From Chloroflexota bacterium (GTDB lineage: Bacteria > Chloroflexota > Limnocylindria > Limnocylindrales > CSP1-4), in NCBI GenBank assembly GCA_016200745.1, contig JACQEF010000167.1, positions 1 through 9,083 on the forward strand: DNA of 9,083 nt. Reading direction: 5' to 3'. Of the stretch, positions 5,881-9,083 are shown piece after piece (within the stretch, counting starts at the first letter, position 1; every line of letters begins with the position of its first letter). Position numbers and translations under genes: made by a program. The notes below the pieces were generated by a model that did not search any database, was not told where the DNA came from, and saw only the letters and a program-made list of their open reading frames with translations.

Positions 5881-6850
5881 GCTGCGCATGCCTCCAGTGG
5901 AACGCCGTCTCGGTGCGCACCTGCCCCTCGGGCTCGGGATGGTCAAGGCTGTCGATCGCGCCGGCGAGATCGGCGCGAACGCGATCCAGGTCTTCGCCGA
6001 CAACCCGACCGCCTGGCGACGCCGGCTCGAGCCGCCGAAGGAGCTGCCGGCGTTCCAGCAACGCCTCGCCGAGCTCTCGATCGAGCCGGTCGCGATCCAC
6101 GCCTCCTACCTGGTCAACCTGGCAGGGACCGACGAGCAGTTCCACGCGGCCTCGGTCGGGGTCCTCGCCAGCGAGCTGCGCGTGGCGCCCGGCTTTCGCG
6201 CCCGGTTCGTCAACATCCACATCGGGTCGCATCGCGGCGCCGGCGTGGCGGCGGGCACCGTGCGGCTGGTCGACGGACTGAGCCGCGCGCTCGCCGAATC
6301 GGACGGGGGCCCGGACGCGGCGATGATCGCGCTCGAGAACTCGGCCGGCGGGGGGTTCGGGCTCGGCGTCGACGTCGTCGAGCTGGCCGGGATCGCGGAG
6401 GCCGCGGCGGCCCGGGGCATCCCGGACGAACGGCTCGGGTTCTGCCTCGACGTAGCGCATGCCTGGGGCGCCGGGATCGACCTCGCCCACCCTGACGAGA
6501 CGGACGCGTTCCTCGAAGCATTCGATGCGCGGATCGGTCTGGAGCGGCTGGTGATGGTCCACCTCAACGATTCGAAGTCTGAGCGCGGCTCCCGCCTCGA
6601 CCGCCATGAGCACGTTGGGGCGGGGCAGATCGGGGCGATCGGGCTGGGGCACCTGCTTCGCCATCCCCGGCTGGCGCACGCCGCCTATTACCTCGAGACC
6701 CCCGGGATGGACGATGGCTACGACGCGGTCAACATGGCCCGGGCGCGCGACCTGCTGGCCGGCCGCCCGCTCGCCGACCTGCCGCCCGATGCGATGGCGC
6801 TGCGCGGCAGCCGGGCACGGACGGCGCCCGCGGAGGACGACGAGGCGTGA
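5879..6850 (+). CDS. nfo: Endonuclease IV family AP endonuclease (Nfo-like)
   Basis: This 323-residue xylose-isomerase-like TIM barrel would cleave DNA 5' to abasic sites in base excision repair, using three metal ions. All nine ligand positions known from E. coli endonuclease IV have counterparts: His74 (AIHASYL), His114 (NIHIGSH), Glu153 (LENSAGGG), Asp191 and His194 (CLDVAHAWGAGID), His228 (VHLNDSK), Asp241 and His243 (LDRHEHVGAGQIG), and Glu273 (YLETPG). The early GAHLPLGLGMVKAVDRAGEI and NAIQVFADNP are family-like. His114 is in HIGSH where HPGSH is usual. A tail of about 30 residues beyond the barrel is low-complexity. The start may be ATG 5879 or ATG 5888 (three codons shorter); neither has a Shine-Dalgarno. 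It lies 83 bases after hpf and overlaps the next gene by 4 bases. A sugar isomerase of the same fold is the alternative, but the complete ligand set argues for a nuclease. Confidence 0.9.
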   Translation: MLRMPPVERRLGAHLPLGLGMVKAVDRAGEIGANAIQVFADNPTAWRRRLEPPKELPAFQQRLAELSIEPVAIHASYLVNLAGTDEQFHAASVGVLASELRVAPGFRARFVNIHIGSHRGAGVAAGTVRLVDGLSRALAESDGGPDAAMIALENSAGGGFGLGVDVVELAGIAEAAAARGIPDERLGFCLDVAHAWGAGIDLAHPDETDAFLEAFDARIGLERLVMVHLNDSKSERGSRLDRHEHVGAGQIGAIGLGHLLRHPRLAHAAYYLETPGMDDGYDAVNMARARDLLAGRPLADLPPDAMALRGSRARTAPAEDDEA

Positions 6851-8475
6851 CCCTCGCATGGCGACGGCGAGAGCTCCTCGCGCTGCCGGGCCTGCTGTTG
6901 GTGGCCGCGGCCCTCCGGCTCCCCGACCTGGCGACCCGGGGCACGTGGGACGCCGACCAGGGTCACGACATGCTGACGCTGCGGGCGCTGATCCGGGACG
7001 GAGTGGTCCCGTTGCTCGGGCCGCCGACGTCGATCGGTGACGTGCACCACGGCGCGCTCTACTACTACCTCCTCGCACCGGCGGCGGCGCTGACCGGCGG
7101 CGATTCGCCGCTGGCGGTGGTGGCCTGGATCGCGCTCGCCGGGATCGCCGCGGTCGGCGTCACCTGGTGGCTGGCGCGGTCGGTCGCCGGGCCCGTGGCC
7201 GGGTTCGTCGCGGGGCTCGCGATGGCCATCTCGCCGGCCGCGGTGGACGAATCGACGTTCATCTGGAACCCGAACCTGATCGCGCTGTCGAGCGCGGTGG
7301 CGCTGGCCGGTGCCTGGCGCGCGTGGACCGGCCGGCGACCCGGCTGGTGGCTGGTGGCGGCCGTCGGGACGGCGATCACCATGCAAAGCCACGTGCTGGG
7401 CGTCACCTTGCTGCCGGTCGTCGGCGCCCTGCTCGTCGCGGATATCCGCCGGCGTGTGGCGCCAACCGAGCGCCGGACGCTGATCCGGGCCGGCGTCGGG
7501 GGCCTCGCGATCGTCGCGTTGAGCTTCCTGCCCCTGGTGATCCACGAGCTGACCACCGATTTCTCGGAGGTGCAGGCAGCGCTCGCCTACCTGCGCGCCG
7601 GCGGAGATCCCTCCAGCGTCGCCCCGATCCCCAGGTTCCTCGTCGTCGCCAGCCGGGTCCTGTCGTGGCCGCTGGTGGGCTTGATCACGACCGGCCTGAG
7701 CGCCGCGGTGGTCGCGATCATCGGTGTCGTGGCCCTCGCCGGTTGGCGGTTCGTGGCGGCCGTCGGCCTCGAACGGGTCGCCGTTCGCTGGCTGGCCCTT
7801 GGGCTGGCCTGGACGTCGCTCGCCCTGACCGTGATCTCACCCAGCCTGGCGACCGTCGTCGAGGGCCTTCCCAACGATCACTATCACGCCTTCGGGGATC
7901 CGATGGTGTTCGTGTTGCTGGGCGTCGGTCTTGCCGCGCTGTGGCAGGGACGTGAGCGGGCCGTGGCGGCGGATTCGGCCCGAGCCGCGCCGACCGAGGA
8001 TCCGGCTCCGGCGGGGGTCTCGGCCATGACGCCCGGACGGTTGCTTGCGGTCGTGGTACTCGTCGCCGTGGTCGCGTGGGCCGTGCCGCACCAGCCGCCC
8101 GCCGTAGCGGCCGACGGCGGCTTTCCCGCCGCGGAATCGGCCGCCGCAAGGATCGAGGCGGCGATCCCCCAAGGCTCGATCGCGATCGGATCTCTGCCGG
8201 TCTTCAAGACCGCCGAGGCGTACGTGTACCCCCTTCGGCGCGACGGCCGGCAGGTCGATTCGGTGAGCCTGGCCGGGCGGCCACCCGGTGGTGGTGGGCC
8301 GCTCGTCGTCGTGTGCGATTCGCTGTTCGAAACCGCGATCGGTGCGCCCTGCGGCGGTCCGGCCGAAGCCGCGGCCGTCGGCGGGCGATCGGCCGATCTC
8401 GTCGATCGGTTCCGGGCAGCGCCGCGCCAGACCATCTCGATCTACCGCGCCGCGCCGGTGCTGGCTGTGCGATAG
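6847..8475 (+). CDS. Polytopic membrane glycosyltransferase, GT39/PMT (ArnT-like) family
   Basis: This 542-residue integral membrane protein has roughly ten hydrophobic segments (about 11-26, 67-83, 88-109, 113-131, 141-158, 165-198, 213-232, 265-300, 312-330, 352-366, 398-415) and a soluble C-terminal part (about 418-542) that should face outside. The first large loop, GTWDADQGHDMLTLRALIRD, carries the acidic cluster expected for lipid-linked-sugar-dependent GT-C enzymes, and HHGALYYYLLAPAA after it is typical of GT39-like proteins. Such enzymes move sugars from polyprenyl-phosphate donors to proteins or lipids at the outer face of the membrane; acceptor and sugar cannot be read from sequence. 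The GTG start overlaps the nfo stop as GTGA, with GGAGG (6832-6836) 10 bases upstream, so translation is coupled. A Pro/Ala-rich linker (about 372-395) precedes the last helix. Family assignment is fair; the exact subfamily is unknown. Confidence 0.72.
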   Translation: MTLAWRRRELLALPGLLLVAAALRLPDLATRGTWDADQGHDMLTLRALIRDGVVPLLGPPTSIGDVHHGALYYYLLAPAAALTGGDSPLAVVAWIALAGIAAVGVTWWLARSVAGPVAGFVAGLAMAISPAAVDESTFIWNPNLIALSSAVALAGAWRAWTGRRPGWWLVAAVGTAITMQSHVLGVTLLPVVGALLVADIRRRVAPTERRTLIRAGVGGLAIVALSFLPLVIHELTTDFSEVQAALAYLRAGGDPSSVAPIPRFLVVASRVLSWPLVGLITTGLSAAVVAIIGVVALAGWRFVAAVGLERVAVRWLALGLAWTSLALTVISPSLATVVEGLPNDHYHAFGDPMVFVLLGVGLAALWQGRERAVAADSARAAPTEDPAPAGVSAMTPGRLLAVVVLVAVVAWAVPHQPPAVAADGGFPAAESAAARIEAAIPQGSIAIGSLPVFKTAEAYVYPLRRDGRQVDSVSLAGRPPGGGGPLVVVCDSLFETAIGAPCGGPAEAAAVGGRSADLVDRFRAAPRQTISIYRAAPVLAVR

Positions 8476-8572
8476 GCGTCCGTTCGAGGAGATAGCCGGG
8501 GGGACGGCGCGGACCCGGGCTGCCGCCCCGTGTCGCCGATCCCCCAGCGCCGAACCGTCAGTCGCCGGAAAT

Positions 8573-8605
8573 GCGAACGCCGGCGCCCCAAACGCCGGCG
8601 TTCGC
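8573..8605 (+). terminator. Perfect 13-bp hairpin, probable (possibly bidirectional) terminator
   Basis: Arms 8573-8585 (GCGAACGCCGGCG) and 8593-8605 are perfectly complementary around the 7-base loop CCCCAAA. It lies 97 bases after the glycosyltransferase stop. On the + side no T-run follows; on the - side the stem is followed by ATTTCC, a short T-run, so it may end transcripts from either direction. It is the strongest stem I found in the window. Confidence 0.65.
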
Positions 8606-8664
8606 TGTGCCCCAAGACCCGGGCCGGGAGGGCGGACCCGGATCGCGATGTGAACTCAGTAGCG

Positions 8665-8698
8665 ACCTGGGTCGCGAGTCGCGGTTCGCGACACGGGT
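8665..8698. repeat. Interrupted inverted repeat (7-bp core arms)
   Basis: GTCGCGA (8671-8677) and TCGCGAC (8686-8692) are complementary across an 8-base gap. A further ACC/GGT pair lies 3 bases outside (8665-8667 and 8696-8698). It could be a secondary hairpin or an operator. The GTCGCG motif also recurs inside the gap. Confidence 0.35.
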
Positions 8699-8732
8699 CG
8701 AAGGCCGTTCAGGGTGGCGGTGGCGGTGCGGC

Positions 8733-8750
8733 CCACGGCCGAAACCGTGG
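8733..8750. repeat. 6-bp inverted repeat with CCGAAA loop
   Basis: CCACGG (8733-8738) pairs with CCGTGG (8745-8750) around the 6-base loop CCGAAA. It is one of several stems in the tail region. On its own it is not significant. Confidence 0.3.
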
Positions 8751-8787
8751 TGTCCGTGGTCCTCGGATGGAGGTAGGTGGGCTCGGA

Positions 8788-8801
8788 CGCCCGCTCGGGC
8801 G
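8788..8801. repeat. Short inverted repeat CGCCCG/CGGGCG
   Basis: CGCCCG (8788-8793) and CGGGCG (8796-8801) are complementary across 2 bases, folding as a 5-bp stem with a 4-base loop. It lies just past the end of the recognisable helix-turn-helix remnant on the - strand. Confidence 0.25.
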
Positions 8802-8833
8802 AGTGGGTCGAGTCGGTGGGCTGAGGGGCCCGG

Positions 8834-8896
8834 CCGTTTGGCCTTGAGCTGGGTCCGGAGCCACTCGTTGAAGGCTCGGCCGTTCGATGTGGTCAT
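8834..8896 (-). pseudogene. N-terminal remnant of an XRE-type helix-turn-helix gene
   Basis: From ATG at 8896-8894 on the - strand the first 21 codons include FNEWLRTQLKAKR (residues 9-21), which resembles the opening of XRE/Cro-like DNA-binding proteins, where a Ser-Gln-rich helix and the recognition helix normally come next. Here the resemblance stops at once: the frame continues as Pro/His/Arg-rich sequence to a stop at about 8558, and neither other - strand frame restores a helix-turn-helix. That suggests truncation by deletion or decay. Only a poor GGGAG lies 13 bases before the ATG. The open frame also runs through the strong hairpin at 8573-8605. The match is by eye over 13 residues and could be coincidence. 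Confidence 0.35.
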
Positions 8897-9013
8897 GGGT
8901 GCCTGGGCGCTCCCTGGGAACGAACCTGCGTGGGTCATCCGCTGGCCTCACTATCCACGCGCCGTCCCCCGACCTGTATCACCCGTTCGTACCGCCCTGA
9001 GGTCCATCTGGGA

Positions 9014-9056
9014 GTCCCATCGGGTACCGGTGATCGGACCACGGTACTGTCGGGAC
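9014..9056. repeat. Nested imperfect dyad near the right edge
   Basis: GTCCC (9014-9018) and GTACCG (9024-9029) on the left mirror CGGTAC (9042-9047) and GGGAC (9052-9056) on the right, with gaps of 5, 12 and 4 bases. The layout resembles a two-part operator or a bulged hairpin. It may belong to a gene beyond the window. Confidence 0.3.
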
Positions 9057-9083
9057 CGCGCGGCGATCAGTGCAGGCGTGACC

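Larger units (their letters stand above)
8476..9083. other. 608-base stretch without a convincing intact gene
   Basis: Frames here on both strands give Arg/Pro/Gly- or His/Arg/Pro-rich translations typical of non-coding GC-rich DNA. What can be supported is a strong terminator-like hairpin near the left end, three further inverted repeats up to 8801, a short - strand remnant of a helix-turn-helix gene, and a nested dyad near the right edge. A gene beginning beyond 9083 could use the last bases as its upstream region. Confidence 0.6.

Noticed and set aside
5834..7078. - strand open frame of about 414 codons opposite nfo
   Set aside because: It is antisense to a gene with nine conserved catalytic ligands, and its composition is that of a shadow frame.
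8530..8847. + strand open frame of 105 codons in the tail region
   Set aside because: It is Arg- and Gly-rich low complexity, passes straight through the strong hairpin, and has no Shine-Dalgarno or motif.
8606..9083. Possible structured RNA gene such as RNase P RNA, tmRNA, SRP RNA or a tRNA
   Set aside because: None of the conserved sequence blocks of these RNAs, nor a T-loop GGTTCGAATCC-like motif in a cloverleaf setting, could be found.
1..9083. CRISPR array, insertion sequence or phage genes
   Set aside because: No regularly spaced direct repeats, transposase or integrase motifs, or terminal inverted repeats with target duplications were seen.

Overview
The window is a GC-rich bacterial chromosome segment with all recognisable intact genes on the + strand. 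Gene content and order (CpaE/TadZ, CpaF, TadB, TadC, DUF192, ComF, long-form ribosome hibernation factor), the GTG and TTG starts and the strong codon bias towards G/C fit a high-GC Chloroflexota lineage. Limnocylindria-type uncultured Chloroflexota are my best guess, and a high-GC actinobacterium is the main alternative. This placement is inference from gene content; no rRNA or other taxonomic marker is present.

Region 1 (1-4325) is the downstream half of a tad (tight adherence) or Flp-type pilus operon. It holds the 3' end of a CpaE/TadZ ATPase, the complete secretion ATPase CpaF/TadA, and the two inner-membrane platform proteins TadB and TadC. A small DUF192 protein follows 7 bases after tadC. 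Gaps are 44, 22, 5 and 7 bases, so this is almost certainly one transcript. Prepilin, prepilin peptidase, TadD and RcpA-like genes are not visible and presumably lie upstream of base 1 or elsewhere.

Region 2 (4326-5795) has comF (a phosphoribosyltransferase-fold competence-associated protein) and hpf (long ribosome hibernation factor). An 11-bp inverted repeat spans the comF stop codon, and a TATACT -10-like box lies before hpf. Together they suggest that hpf is its own transcription unit.

Region 3 (5796-8475) is a two-gene unit: an endonuclease IV (Nfo) homologue with all nine expected metal ligands, overlapping by 4 bases a polytopic GT39/PMT-like membrane glycosyltransferase.

Region 4 (8476-9083, 608 bases) has no convincing intact gene. 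It holds a perfect 13-bp-stem hairpin (likely terminator), several weaker inverted repeats, and on the - strand a short stretch that reads like the N-terminus of an XRE-type helix-turn-helix protein and then loses all resemblance, probably a gene remnant.

I see no phage, transposon, CRISPR, tRNA or rRNA, and no convincing undescribed multi-gene system. The most interesting points are the linkage of a tad pilus with comF, the structured and apparently decayed tail region, and an unusual start region for the nfo gene.
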